Assembly: GCA_035771175.1 (NCBI GenBank)
Contig: CM069592.1
Span: 39,758,198 to 39,822,197, forward strand
Reading direction: 5' to 3'
DNA from: Paratinospora sagittata
Lineage: Eukaryota; Streptophyta; Magnoliopsida; Ranunculales; Menispermaceae
DNA length: 64,000 nucleotides
Shown here: one piece after another, positions 48,286 to 61,892 of the stretch
Layout: each line of letters starts with the position of its first letter
Position numbering within the stretch: the first letter of the stretch is position 1
Translations under genes and position numbers: made by a program
The notes under the pieces: generated by a model
What the model was told of the DNA's origin: nothing
The model's database searches: none
The model's input: the letters and a program-made list of their open reading frames with translations, nothing else

Positions 48286-49374
48286 ACGGCTACCTAAAAC
48301 TCCCTAGTACCACCAAACCATCGCAGGTTTCAAGTGATCAGTTATCAGGATGGGTATTTGGCAGCACAATTGGTGTCTATAGTTCCAAGCTAAATTAATC
48401 ACAGCTTGAGAATTCTTTATTGCAAGAACACATCTATCACAATTTGTTGAATTGATTATGCAGGAAAAGAATAGTGAAATAAGCTCCAAACTCATAAGAA
48501 CGTCTTGGAGCACTATTAATGTCATAAGTCATTTTATAATGAGAAGATGTGGTCATCATCTTTCTCTCTATCAACTTGGATTAATGTTTTAAAGCTTTTA
48601 ATATCTTATATATAATTTATTTTGTGATGCTAGAATTAGTGACTTCAACATCTTTGTGATAACTTGCTTAATGGCCCCTAAAAAGTCAATCTTGGGGTGC
48701 TACATCAGAAAGTGTTATGTAATACATGTTGCAGTTAAAGTCACACCATAAACGTGTTTTATGTCATAGCATGACCAGACTAAAAAATAATTACTTTTAA
48801 GCATGTATATGTATCATAAAGGATCTGCAGGTTTAATCAACCAACGGGCTTAATCATAAATTAAAGGTTACTCAATATCAAGACATCCTAGAAAAAAGAT
48901 CAAAACCAATTGCAAGAGGCAATGGAAATTTAAACCATCATCAAGATAGATAAAGAAAATGAGAAAAAAGAAGAAAAATGTAAGTACCAAACCTATATGA
49001 TTTAGTGGAGAGTAAGTGAAGGGCTTGTATTATGAACATGGGGGTCCTCTTACGTTCAAAGTTCAAATTTAAAATTTTCTCATGTCAAGGTTACTAAAAT
49101 AGCATATCTTTCAGAAAAACTGTGCATACCTTTGCAAGATCTAATAGAGATATGAAAAAGGATAGAATATGTAATAGTACAAATAGCTCAGTATTTATTC
49201 ATTCATCAGGTTCGGAAAAACACAAAACCACCAACTGTAGTGTTGCATATTCATTTACTCAATAACATAGCATTTTCTACTACAGTACTATATACTAGAA
49301 GTGAAACATAACCCTGACCACTAATGGTGAATGCACCATTGCCAATTGCTGTCATATCTAGTAACATCTGCATA
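48286..49374. other. Spacer between convergent peroxidase and RAMP4-like genes
   Basis: Contains the 3' regions of both genes. No other coding frame. Confidence 0.5.
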
Positions 49375-50766
49375 TTAAGCCATGCCTCCACTATTCGCTG
49401 TCCGGATTATCTGAAATAGAGCTGTAATAGAAATATAAGCTTTAATTAGTAACAAAAAGACCAAACTAGTACACAAGATGATAGAACAATATAAGGAATA
49501 TCTGGGATACGAACAAAGTAGACAATTCTACTCCTACAACTGTTGTATTAGATTCAAAATACATCTTACTGTTGGTTCCACATTATTAAATGACAAAAAT
49601 TTCTATATGCTTTATGTACAAAAACAACACAAGAAAAATGACGTAAATGGGATATTGAGTACATACAAACACCATGCAAACTTCATGTGAGCATCAGAGC
49701 CATGAGGGCTTTTGGCATATGGGCCAATCCAATCAAGTACCAAAGTTTCACAAACTTTTATCAAACTTCTCCAATTATTTAATCATTGAATACAAATTAA
49801 GTGCAATTAGACACAAAAAAAAAAGGTTCGGCAAAAAAATTAAGTAATTTGGAAACAAAAACACACACACACACACACACACAAAGAACCTTTTTTACTG
49901 TCTAATATTTTAAAAAAAAAAAGTGTAAGGAAACAAAAATTGAGGTCAAATACAATTTTGTTAAAAAATCCTGAAGGCCACCAAAAAAAAAAAAATCGGT
50001 GAAATAAACGAAACATGAGTATTAAAAGAAACATACAGGATCCAATAACAACAAACACAAAGAAGCCCAGCACAATGGGTCCAACAGGATAGTCATTCCC
50101 TTTCTTTGTAGTGGTTTCAGGAACTGCTCCTCTCTTGGTAATGTTCTTCTCAAATCTCTCCACCTTCCTATCTGCAAGACGCCTTGAAGTTGTCTGCAAA
50201 CAGAGCACGCAATTACTCAATACACAAGCTCCAGATAGGAATAAAAAAATAGAGAGGTATCTTTTTCCTACACGTTAAGATGAAACTGTAGAGATATTGA
50301 CCAAACCATGAACTAGTTCCTCATCACATGGTTCACCAAAGAGGCAAAGATTATTCTACACAATTGGAGAGAAGTTTAGCCTAAATGTTCAATTAGTATT
50401 AGATTCATCGTCCGAATCGGTGCTCGATCACAGGAGCTAACGTTCTCACCAGATCTACGAATCTCCATCATTACATTTTACAAAACATAAATTGAGCCGA
50501 TGAACAGTAACCAAACATGCACAAAAGCAGATCAACAACATAAGATCGTTAACAGAATCAACAGATCTTCGATCTGAGCTCAGAAGCTAAAACATCAAAA
50601 GGAGAATCAACAAATGTTAATCTCGCACAAGTATTCATTAATGAAACTTGTGTCAATTTGAATCAAAACAGAAACATGATCTTCAAAAAATCGATCTAAA
50701 AACGCTAAGATCTGAACAGAGAAATGGAAGAAAAGAAGAATGAATGGTAGATTTTGAGCTTACCAT
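49375..50766 (-). CDS. RAMP4: RAMP4/SERP-like ribosome-associated ER membrane protein
   Basis: The 68-residue protein is built from an exon that supplies only the ATG (50766-50764, directly followed by GTAAGC), then 50193-50037 and 49421-49375. It reads TTSRRLADRKVERFEKNITK, then RGAVPETTTKKGNDYPVGPI, then the single membrane helix VLGFFVFVVIGSSLFQII, and ends RTANSGGMA. This is the full RAMP4/SERP pattern: a tail-anchored protein at the translocon that stabilises new membrane proteins under ER stress. The family normally starts M-T-T-S, matching the joint. A (CA)n run lies in the second intron. Confidence 0.93.
49861..49883. repeat. (AC)n microsatellite
   Basis: Eleven AC units in an intron of the RAMP4-like gene. 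Confidence 0.95.
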
Positions 50767-53700
50767 GGTTTTCGGTAGCTGGAGATGCAGAGAGAAGAGA
50801 ACCAGACAGCAAGAAGAACAGATTCAGTTTTTTTTTTTTTTTTTCTTTTTCACTTCTTCATTTTACGTTTAGGAAAGACACGTGCCCCGAAGTCCCCGCC
50901 GCGTTGTCGCGTGAATTGGGCTTTCCTCGCTCACGTGATGGGCATCTTAATTTTTTTATTTAATTTTTTTTTGGAAAATGACATCTTAAATTATTAACTC
51001 TATATGGTTAAATAAAATTTTGACATTATGGTAAGTTAAAAAATGATAATCAAGGGCAAATTTTAGTATCCAATAGAATACTTAATACTATTATATAAAA
51101 AATGAAAGACATTATTTAGTGTTGGTACAAAATTCGACCACCACCAATAAATGATGAGGTAGAGAGCAAACGTTGATCTGGAACCCACTCGAACGTCGAA
51201 AAAGTCGCTAAAGGTGAATGATTTGAGAAAGAAAATAGTAAATACCGACTATCGCGAGGAGCATTGGTGTGGTATCGGCTAAAGACTTTACGATGCCTAA
51301 GTCAGTTCAGAGCTCGTAGAAGAGTAGAAGAACAGTAAAGCTAAACTGTGTAGAAAATCACGTACCATTACCCTTAGGGGTGATGAGGTATTTATAGAAT
51401 AGGGTCTTTGGCTTTGTAGCATAGTTGTAGTCGAATCATGAATGCCCATAGGCTTCCCAGTCGAATTGAAAATATCCAGTTATATCCCAGTCAGATTAGG
51501 AGAGATTTAGTCTTATCCTAGTAGAAGTCGAAGAGCTAAGTAGCCTTCTAGTATAACTTGAAAAGTTGGATAGCCCTTATCGTAGTCGAACTTGTCAGGA
51601 CTCCTTCACAATCCACCCAGGGTTTAGGGTTTAATAAACCTACTAATTATGAATAAAATGTGTGTTTTTAATATCGTCTATTAGTTGAAGATAAGTCATC
51701 ATTTTATTATTCCACTGCAGAGTCTTTCTATAATCAGTATTGAGTTTATGTTTTGGAGGAGATCGAGCTATACTTTTAACAAAGTCACGAAATACTTACG
51801 TTGGACCATTGAATGAACTTTATCATTTACTGCCATTGACGGAAGTATTCAAGTTGTATGAGATGATATGTGACCTTAAGTTAGAAATCAAGTTGAAAGT
51901 ATTTTACAATTGGTTATATATATAATATAGCCTTGGGACACTTGTCATAATGCTTGAATAAAGATGAATAATAGATTTTAAATTGCATTGATATATGTAT
52001 TGCGATTGATATGCATATGAAACTACATTTGTTCCTTACATGACATTGAACATACATATATGAATTTTAGATGAATGGATGATGGTATGTTTGAATGTTC
52101 TATTTCACTGGGTACTGACTCATTCTATTTCCCAAAATTTTCAGGTCTTTCAGGCATACACTCAAGAAACATATCACACAATATCTAAAAATTTTTGAGG
52201 CCCTATTTTATGAAAATGAAGGTCATTATAGAACTAGTAGAGAATTCTGAGTATGTCGCAGTGGATCTCGCGTAGTCGTTATCAGATGAACTGGCAGGCT
52301 TCTTTTTAGGTCGGTAGGTACCGATCAGTCCCAAATTCACCTACATGACTGAGTATATTGACATTCCTTGTATAGACTAGATTGGTACATGTATCCAGTC
52401 TGTACTTTTCAAATGAGCAGACTGGTACCCTTTATTTAAGTTAGGTCAGTATGTTTGTTTGGTCAGTACTATTTCATACTTGATGAGGTTGGCATGGTCT
52501 GACGTGTCCCCTGATCGGTGTTCTTTACTCAGAATAGATCGGTATGCTTACCTGATCCGTACTACATCCAACTTGGCGAGACTATAGTGGTTGACGTGTA
52601 TTATGCTCGGTATGTGGTCCAATATTTTGAAATCTTTTTTTTGGTCTCCCAAGCAAAAATTGTTGATTTCAACTTTATTTCAAAGTTACAAATTCTGTAT
52701 TAATTTATGGACTAGTTTTTTTTTTTTTAATTTCGTTAGTCTAGGTTTATTTAGTGTAATGAACTGGTCATTCTTAATTAATTTGTGGTTAAAATAATTT
52801 ATATAAAAAATGGTCAAATTCATACTTTATTTTATGTAGAAGTTAACTTCAAATAATTTTCATTCTGTATCATTTGTAAATAATAAAACTTTAATCTATA
52901 ATTTAATGAAATATAATACTATTTTTTTATATCTTTTAATCATAAATATATATTCATATAAAATACTTAATAAATAACAATAATAGTTTATAAAACTATT
53001 GCATCGCTCATAGTTGAAAGTTTATTATACAATTAATTTTAATAATCTTGAAAAAAAATTAATTTAAGTAACATTAGCTTATTTTAATTGAAATATAATT
53101 AGTGAATTAGTTTATAATTTTTATTCCTTTGAAATTATGATAATATTTCAGTTTTTGAATGAATACTTCAGATAAGTGAACAATAATTAGTTTACATGGC
53201 ATATGTATGGTCACATAGAGAGGAATTGATATTAGTGAACTATTTTAAGTGTATTGTCAATTAAAACACATTAGAACCATATTTTAAATAAAAGATAACA
53301 ATTATTTTAAAAAACAAAAAACAAAAAAAAAGTATACACATGGTATAAGCAAGTAAACTTTCAAGAAAATAGAAAAGGCTCTTTGCCATGACACTGTTAG
53401 TTTGTTCATAGTTTGAAAATAAGTTCTTAGAAATTATCATATTTAAATAATTCTTTATATAAAAAATACATTAAATAAATGATCTAAAATTTATTTGGGT
53501 GTTACTTGGTAGTTGGTATAAAAAAATAAAATAAAATAAAAATGAAAGAAGCCATGATAGTGATGTATGTCATGGCACAAATTTAGGCACTGAAAATCTT
53601 TGCTTGGCAAAAACTTGCTCAAATACTGCAAAAGCTTTCACAGCTACTGGGCAATAGCAAGCTCTTGCATCTCTGAATTGTTCATCTCACAAAACACAGA

Positions 53701-55779
53701 TGAATGCCTAAAAGAAGAAAAAAATCAGAGGCATGATCTTTACTTCAGTAGTAAGAACCCTAGTTCTCAATGCTGGGATCCCAATAATCAATAAACCAGA
53801 TATTAGCATTACTTCAGAACCCAAAGAACAAGTCAGAACTCCAGAATCAGACATAGAAAGACACCGTTCTATTGCGCCAAACCAAGAAAGAATCACTGGA
53901 ACTAACACCAGTCAACCCTAACTTTTCCCTTGCTTTCAAGTTTCCACATCCAAGAAACATGGATGATAACTTGATGCAAGTAGTTATTAGAGATACTGTT
54001 CAAAAGATCCAAGAGATACAATGGCATATACATTAAGAAAACCAATTTATGTACCTAGCCTATCACCTAATCAGTAGTTCCGATTGATGTATTGCCGATA
54101 AAAGATTTATATTTCAAGCTCTTCATCACATTCAAAAGGCAGGCTCAAGTGCCAGAAGCACAAGTCATTGGAACTTAATGTACAACATGATCTCACAACA
54201 CAATTTAAGCCATTATAAATCACAGTTGAAATGATTCTAGCAGCAAGCATAGACAAATATGAGTTGAACGCCCACGGATCATGCAAGTTATCACGTATAG
54301 ATAAATTAGTAACTCATGTTCTCCAGTCATAGTAATTTCGCTGCTATGCCTTATTATAAGGATTGAAATTTCGCAATATCACAATGGTAGGTATGTGTAT
54401 ATATACAGGGTGCCTCTTCTTCCATTGTGAAGATATGAGAAAATAATGATAGTAGGATAGAGCAGAAAATTCGTAGTTTATATGAACTAGTCATGAAGAC
54501 ATCCCTAGAGTCCTGAAGAAAAGGATTAGATAATAAACATCATTATTGAAGAATCATTTGGGTTTCATGCTTGAAAACAATCGTTGTAGTAGCTTTTCTA
54601 AATTAGAAATTAATGCCCAAGTTGCAAAAATAAACAAAAGGAAAAATCTAGTAATGAAGCATTAAAACATTTGGTATTGTTATTGTCCCCAGTCAAGACA
54701 TTTAGACATGGGGAAGAAACACCAAATTGATCACAACAATAAAGGTGTCCAAGTTGAGGATCTACGAGGACAAGAACGCACGTTGATTCATTTCATGACA
54801 AAAACAAACAATCTGTTCATGTCCCACCCAAAGGATAATTAAAGATGATGATGCAAACGATTTCCCACTCATCCAATTCCGGACTAAAAAGAAACCTCCA
54901 ATGACGGCATTAATAACTTTGTTATTTCTTATAATAGTTTAAAAATTCTCCGAAATTCGGTGAACTTCCACATTTTTTTTCCCTTTTGTTACCACCGAAG
55001 TGCGAAGTGGATGTAAAATTAAAAATTCACCAAAATAATTTGATAAAATTTCTATTTTTCAATTCAAAAATGCAAAAATTCGACAAAAAATTCTATGAAA
55101 TTCAATAGAAAAGCAAAAAAATGTTATTTCATCAATAGAAAACAAAGAAATATCAATAATTATGTATTATTTTCAACTTCATCAACCAACATAGCAATAT
55201 AAATTTTAAAAAATAATTTAACAAACTAACAAATTATGTAGTTTATGGGATATGCTTTACCAAAAAAAGAAAAAAAGAAGTAAAAAAATAAATAAATAAA
55301 TAAAGTTGAAATAAGACAAAAACTTAAAAATAAATTAAAAGAGTTCTCAAAGTCATCTTCTTTTAGTTAACTCTTATAAAACATGATTAAAAAATAACAC
55401 ATTTAAATAATAAACTAATAAATTAAGTATGGTGGAATTCAAACTATTAAAGTATATGGTCAAGAAGCAAGCCACCAAAAAAATTAAATATCAAAACAAA
55501 GAAAATGAATTAAAACTAAAAGCCACCATTTCAAATTCATCAACCTACTAAACAAGATTAATTTTGTTTGGTCAATTATTGGTATTTTTATGTATTAAAA
55601 GTGTATATTTGTATTAGCTTTTAGCTTATACTACAATAAATCTAAATATTTAAGCATATATGCAAAAATTCTCTAAACTTTTCTAATTTAGCAAATTTTT
55701 ACAAAAAATCTTCATGTCTAATTATCTTCTCCGAATTAATTCCAATTTTCAAGTAACCAAAGTCAAGTCGAAATAGAAT
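50767..55779. other. Long gene-poor stretch
   Basis: No intact gene recognised. At 51120-51640 are tokens of the type CACGTACCATTACCCTTAGG then TATTTATAGAATAGGG, repeated GTCGAA phrases and GC-richer text, which look like a decayed LTR. At 52250-52610 GATCGGTA-type phrases recur. The rest (52700-55700) is AT-rich with no long frame. Confidence 0.4.
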
Positions 55780-56345
55780 TTTCAATCCTTATTTCTTATA
55801 AAAGAAACAATAAATCTAGTTTTTCTTTGAAATGTCATATGAATGGAATATCGATGATAATTTCTCTTATTAAAAAGAAACCTTAACCTTCTTTGAAATG
55901 TGCATGTATTAGTCTTATGATCATAAATTTTCTCATAAAAAAACAAAGAAACCTTCACATAAATTTCCTTCAACTAATAATGATATTTGAAATGCCATAT
56001 GTCTCATGTCTCTAACGGCGGTCCAAGATGAATATATGAAAATCTTTGTTTACATAAATTTATCTTCTCTTGAGAAATTAATTGAACTTCTTCACCTTCA
56101 TTTACCACACGTTTAGTCATTTCTTCAATCTTTATTATATTATCTTGAGTTTAATCAAAATTTCCTTCATTATAGATTTCTTTTAATTGAACTTTTGGAA
56201 TAGTCCTATTTTGTAATGATTGGTCTAATTTTGAAAAAGTTAATTCATTTGAATTCTTTATTGATGTATTCTACTTTGGTATAGCTCCTGGTCTGCAACT
56301 AGATGAGGTTTTATCAGAGAACAAATCTAAATAAAAAGTACTAGA
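55780..56345 (-). pseudogene. Endogenous pararetrovirus-like movement-protein remnant
   Basis: On the minus strand, segments in changing frames suggest a caulimovirid-type movement-protein region: a polar stretch with KVQLKEIYNEGNF, then FSYIHLG, then, after frame changes near 56010-55960, RHMAFQ and LVEGNLCEG in another frame. The order and spacing are what I associate with plant pararetrovirus polyproteins, but the match is by pattern and not by a search. Several frame changes and stops make it non-functional. No reverse-transcriptase part was recognised. Confidence 0.45.
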
Positions 56346-57351
56346 AGATTTTTTATGAAATACTTTTTTTTAAACTTTCTTCACAAAATCAAACATTGTT
56401 AAAATCAAAATAAAGCTAAGGAATTATTTTCTACTTCAAAGGTGGTTAAGGATTTATTGTGCGATTTACAACCCTGTACGCGACTTATGACCTGACTAGG
56501 AACCTTCTAGCAGAAAACCAAATCACAGGTTACGTGAAGAAAATCAGCATACGAAAACAAAGACAAGGTACAAAAACAAAAGAAAGAAGTAAAGAAGCTT
56601 TATTTCAAGAATAAAAATACTTAGAAAGGGCACACCTAAGTGAGATAGATGAAGAACACACCAGAGAAGAAGGAAGAGCTAAGGGGTCTTTGTGATGTAG
56701 GACAAAGAAAGAAGAGGGGGGTGGTGGAGAGATTAAGTTGAAAGAAAGTAGCAAGATTAGTAGTATTTGGGCTGGAAATGGTCATGAAAAATAAAGGTAA
56801 AAGGAATAGCAAATTGAGTTAGAAGGTCTAAGAATCACTCCTAGAAGTCCCTAGCATCACACCAAAGGTTGGATTGTATCACACAAACCCAAAGAAGAGA
56901 TAACACAAATCTAAAACTTTGTTCAATGCTCCAAAAAGAAGATTACAATCCTATTTATTGACTTATTAAATACAAAAGATCAAGAATCATCAATGATTCT
57001 TGGAAAATACATGCATTAAAACTCTACGAAATCTAAAACCCCTTGGAATTCTAAGTATTCCATGAAAAGTCTAAGAACTCCATAGGAACACTAAAATAGT
57101 TATGACTACTATTTATTTTATCTAGAAGAACAAAGGACACTTATTACTCCTTGGTGAAAGAAGCTCTTCGACTTTCTTCTTGACCAACTCTTTGGCTGCA
57201 CAGCTTCACTAATGAGGTGACCCATAAAAGGTCACAAATAGCTCCACCATTTTCTAGAGAATTTGCGCCTTGGAATCTTTTTCTTTTTTCCCTCTCCTAT
57301 GATAAATCTTTCTTGATTTCTACCACTTGTCTACTTCACTTTGATACCAAA
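56346..57351. other. Spacer between pararetrovirus-like segments
   Basis: Holds no clear coding frame. Read on the minus strand it would correspond to the leader between the repeat at 57352-57550 and the movement-protein remnant. Confidence 0.35.
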
Positions 57352-57550
57352 AGTTGACATTATTGCATTTACATATTCATTTTACAATACACTTTTGGAC
57401 AAGCATCCAAATATTTGACACACATACTCACTATACTTGACACATATCCTAACTTAATGTCATATATCCCTTGATATACCAAATGGCTTATTTAAACAAC
57501 ATTTGGTATGAATAAACACTTATCTCACACCCGTGAATCATCAACTTGAT
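57352..57550 (-). repeat. Inverted repeat arm 1 (pararetrovirus-like intergenic region)
   Basis: This arm is the reverse complement, at roughly 75-80 percent by eye, of 59085-59270: ATTTACATATTCATTTTA, TTGACACACA..ACTCACTATA, CTTAATGTCA and TGGCTTATTTAAA phrases occur in both. The arms are 1.5 kb apart. Confidence 0.7.
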
Positions 57551-57599
57551 TGAATGTAACTTTGTCTTTATTAGGCAACTTGTTTTTGTCTTGATTATA

Positions 57600-58880
57600 A
57601 GTTTATCATGTTTTTGATCCATTTATATTCAACATTGATTCTAAATTTTCCAAATTACCTCTCAATCAACTCATAACTCATTTGTTCCCACCTAATATTA
57701 ACTTTCTAAGTTTGTATCTAGACAACCTAATATTTCTATTAAGTCTATGAAGCCATCCAGACTGAAACTAAAAGTGTTTATATAAATAATACCATGAAAG
57801 ATAAAGAAATAGCCTATTCCAAACTCAAGATTTCTCGCATTTTATCTCCAATTGATTGGAATGCACCTTTTGTGTAGTCCAAGGCATGTTATTTCACCAA
57901 ATTCCACTAAAGTTCCATATACCTATAATGACTATATTGACGCATGGAAATTTATTTTACTTCAGCAAAATCCAACGAAAACCCATTCCTGGTTCATCTC
58001 ATTTTGTTCTAAATTTTCTCAATCCATTCCTCATTAGTTTATGCAGTAATGGTGGCCCCATTTTGGAGCTCAACCATGTATTCTGCCTTCCTCTTTTAAA
58101 TATCTCTTTGATAACACTAAAATGTCTCCTCTTCGATTTTTCTCTCAAATCAACTCAACTAAGCCTTTTCCCAACTATATGGGGTTGGCTACATGAATTA
58201 CTTCCTCCACTCTGCCCTATCAATGGCTAAGTAGGCATTCAAATTATAAAAGTTAGATCTTTCTTAATTATCTTTGTCAGTATTATTTTAGGTCTACCTA
58301 TACCTTTATTGTTACCATCTAATGTTAATAGGTCATTCTTCCTAATTGATGCATCTAAAGGCCTATGTTGTATGTGTCTAAACCACCTTAGTCGGTTCTC
58401 TCTCATTTTATCTCTAATTGGTGCTACTCCTACCATTTCCCGAATATACTCATTTCTAATTTCATCTTTTAAAGTTTTACCACAAGGTCACCCATTGCTA
58501 AACTCCTCTTCAATTTTTCTCTAAATATAGTATTCCTTGATTACATAATGGAATTATAAAATTTCCCATCATAATCAAACTCCTCCTCTTGCTCAAGAAA
58601 ACCATATCAAATGGTGGGGTAAGTTCAATGCAGCTTCCATTACTCAGACTCTTCAACCAATCACAACACCATCATCGTCGTTCAAGCAAAAACGCTATGA
58701 AGAAGTCATTACAGAAGAATTGTTAACCCAGCAAAATCGAGATTTAATGAGAGAAATTCAAGAATACAACAATATACAGCTGAGTTGGAAGCAGTTACAG
58801 ACATCACACTCTTCATTTGTGCAAAATAATTCGAATCATACAGAAGATTTAGCTAGTCCGTCAAACAAGGACTTCTTCTA
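57600..58880 (+). pseudogene. Pararetrovirus-like ORF remnant, split by a LINE
   Basis: Plus-strand text at 57840-58150 reads as YNDYIDAWKFILLQQ, then THSWFISF, then FKYLFDNTKMSPLRFF, with stops and frame changes. After the LINE (58151-58512) it resumes with ENHIKWWGKFN and a polar, Gln-rich part ending at the stop near 58879. A Trp-rich ORF of this kind followed directly by a promoter-like region is what I associate with plant pararetrovirus or related retroelements. I cannot assign the individual domain. It is not functional. Confidence 0.45.
58151..58512 (-). mobile_element. RTE-type LINE 3' end
   Basis: The minus strand encodes VGVAPIRDKMRENRLRWFRH followed by IQHRPLDASIRK and GIGRPK. 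This is the C terminus typical of plant RTE-clade LINEs. After it comes AACCCCATATAGTTGGGA then AAAGGCTTAGTTG, the usual 3' end. It is flanked by ATTTTTCTCTCAAAT (58136-58150) and ATTTTTCTCTAAAT (58513-58526), a 14-15 base target duplication with one indel. Confidence 0.8.
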
Positions 58881-59340
58881 ACTAGCCACTCAAGCCGATA
58901 AAGTTGTCGAAGCCAGCCACTCAAGCTAATCAAGCCGTCCAAATCCTTATCTTAAGTACACTTAAGTGTCATCCTTAGTCCAAGGTGAGTCACCCATGGT
59001 ATCCACGTCATCAAATATCAAGCCTAATCAAAACAAAAGCAAGTTGCATAACAAAGACAAAGGTACATGCAATCAAGTTGGTGTTGTTACTGGTGTGCAA
59101 GAAGTGTTTGTCTATAACAAATGTTATTTAAATAAGCCACTTGGCATATCAAGGACAGGTGACATTAAGTTAAGATATGCGTCAAATATAGTGAGTGTGT
59201 GTGTCAAGTATCAGGACATTTGTTCAAAGGTGTATTATAAAATGAATATGTAAATACAAGAATGTAAGCTTTTGATTTTAAGTAATTTGTAAGTCATCTC
59301 TCCGAGTCCTTTTTTTTTTTTTTGCATATAAACCACTACG
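58881..59340 (+). repeat. Inverted repeat arm 2 and promoter-like segment
   Basis: The arm at 59085-59270 pairs with 57352-57550. After a poly-T run, GCATATAAACCACTACGAGAG near 59325 looks like a TATA box and start, as in pararetrovirus intergenic regions. Confidence 0.55.
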
Positions 59341-61892
59341 AGAGAGAAAGGGTTGGTTTAGGCGTTGTTCAAATCACTAGGAGAGCATAATAAAGAAAAC
59401 CTTGAATCAAAAGCCAACCCACCTATTGGGTTAATCAAGTTAACCCACAAATGACACAGATATAATATAGGTCAAACAATGACCAAATTATATCGAAAAT
59501 CATTACCTCTAGCTCTAAGTTAAAAGCTCCAGGGTCACAAAACATGTAAAATGAATTAAGTAGCTTGATAAATTTTCTAATCATCAATTTTTACTAAGAT
59601 ATCCTACCCACTGTCAAAATTGCACTTCTTGGCTCAATCACGTCCCAATTTTTACTAAGATATCCTGCAACTTCTTAATCACTTAAGTTTCTCCTGAAAT
59701 TGAGCTCTCGTGAGGCCTCCTCACCATCAACATTCCTAAATTTGGACAGTTTTGGTTATATTTTTAGAATAAATATCAAGGATATTTCATAGACATTCAT
59801 AACATGAAAGAATCTATCTTGCCATAGCATCACCTGTTTCACCATACAAGCCTAAAAGAATCAATCTCAAACCCACCCAACACTCAATAGAATTTCTTTG
59901 ACTCCATAGATATCGCACAAAAAAACCTCCCTTGCTTCCAAGATCATTTCTAAATGCAAGGGTTAAATCAACAAATTTCCTCCGTAAACTAGAAAAGCTA
60001 TCTCCAAATCAGCGATAACAATAGCCACAAAGATCAAGTTCATAACTTCCAAAGTCCCAAAACTTAAACCTTGTCCAATTTTTAGAACAAACCACTATCT
60101 TTAACTAAATAGTACTAATAATCATCTTCACTATCTTCATCACAAAATCTTCATTGTATTGGGTACAATACTATTAGTCACAACTACTACCTCTCACTTT
60201 GAGAGGTAACGAGTCATCCCACCTGCTCAGTTTCCAGCTAAAAGAGTCTAATATAGATAACTAGGTCCAACCTTTAGATATTTTTCTTCTATTTCTAAAC
60301 TAATCTAAGACAAAGCAGGAGACCAAACACTCAATAGATACTCATACTCAAGGTATCGTCTTTGAGTATGACCAAGGAGGAGTCTAATCAAAGATCGAGG
60401 TATCACATTCACAAATCAAATGCATCCTTATGCCCAGCCAATCTTGGCACCCCTGTCATGCAGTTCTCTCTTTATTTCTTAGTTAATAACACACTTCTCT
60501 ATTTATTTCTCAGTTAATCACACAACTCTCTTTATTTCTTAGTTAAAAATGCTTCTCTCTTTATTTACTAGTTAATCACTCACCTTAATCCATTGACTGT
60601 TATAACTGAAAGGAGAGAACAAGAATTCCTTGTCTCAATTTTCCGATGCTTCTAAACACAAGTAGGAGACCATTCACAAGGATGAACCCAGCAGAAGACA
60701 TGCATTCACTTACATAATTATAGAGATTTTTCAAATTGCTTCATAAAATGAAGCATCCAACGCTCAGTTCCAAATCTCATTCGAGAAATTTACATCAGTT
60801 CATTCCACCAAAAATAAAAAATTACATCAGTTCACTCTCACAACAACCACAAAAACAATACCGAAACTTATTATGAGGACCATAATGAACCTCAGTACAA
60901 TATATATTAAATAGAACAATAAATAACACATCAATAACCAATTCCATTACACTAGGAACATTTACAAATATTAGCTCAAAAGCAGTTCTAACAAAATATA
61001 TATATTCTCCAACCTATAATGTTTGAAATATCAAAGGTTGTTGACCAATACAAACCTACCAAAGTTGAGTCTTGGGAGAGTCTCAACTGAATAATGGCCT
61101 AACTTTTAGAATTTTTACACAAGGTAGCCACCGTAAAGGCTTGAAATGCATTCTCACACTTGTCATCCCAAGACTTAATCCACCACTAGATCAAAGCAAT
61201 GACCCTAAATGTACATTCCCCTCAAAAAAGGAAAGCTGAGGCGAGGAACCCATGAAAAATTTCCTAGATTTTTATGTTTTTGACCGAGAAATATTCTTCA
61301 AAATCCCCACTTTACCATCAGATCATATTGGGAAAAAAAAAATAGTGCAATACAATAAAATATTAACAAAAGTAATTCATAAAGCAATATGTTCCTAAAT
61401 TCATTTTCTAAAAACTAATTCAAGTGGATCTCTGAGACTTGAAATGATTTCTGTTATGCAAGAAAAAGCAAAAAGGTAACATTTAAGTTCTAAACATCGA
61501 GAGTGCAGAAACAAGTAGAAAAATGCAAATTTCAATAACTGAACTAATCATCACAACAATTACTGGCAGAGTAGAGTTCTTCCTGCAATAACACCTACCT
61601 ACATTTATATATAAATTCCTTTCAACTTAAATTTCCTAATAATCCAAGAACACACCGACAGAAATCTTCACCAATATTTAACAAAACCACCACATCATAT
61701 AATAAACTCGAAATCCCCGCAATGTCACATCACATAACCTCATAAACCCGACAATTAAAAAAAAAACCCAGATTTCATCATCTAACTACCTACCTACCTA
61801 AATCCCCAAATTTCATTTTTTCCTTTTTCTCATTTTCTTTCTAAAAATCCCCTTTTTTCTCTTTTGCACCATCAACAACAACAACTAACAAA
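59341..61892. other. Intergenic DNA before NF-YC
   Basis: No gene recognised. It includes the tandem repeat listed below. The minus-strand NF-YC 3' region lies at the right end. Confidence 0.45.
60464..60590. repeat. Four short tandem units (~30-40 bp)
   Basis: CTCTCTTTATTTCTTAGTTAA and close variants (CTCTATTTATTTCTCAGTTAA, CTCTTTATTTACTAGTTAA) occur four times in a row. Confidence 0.8.
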
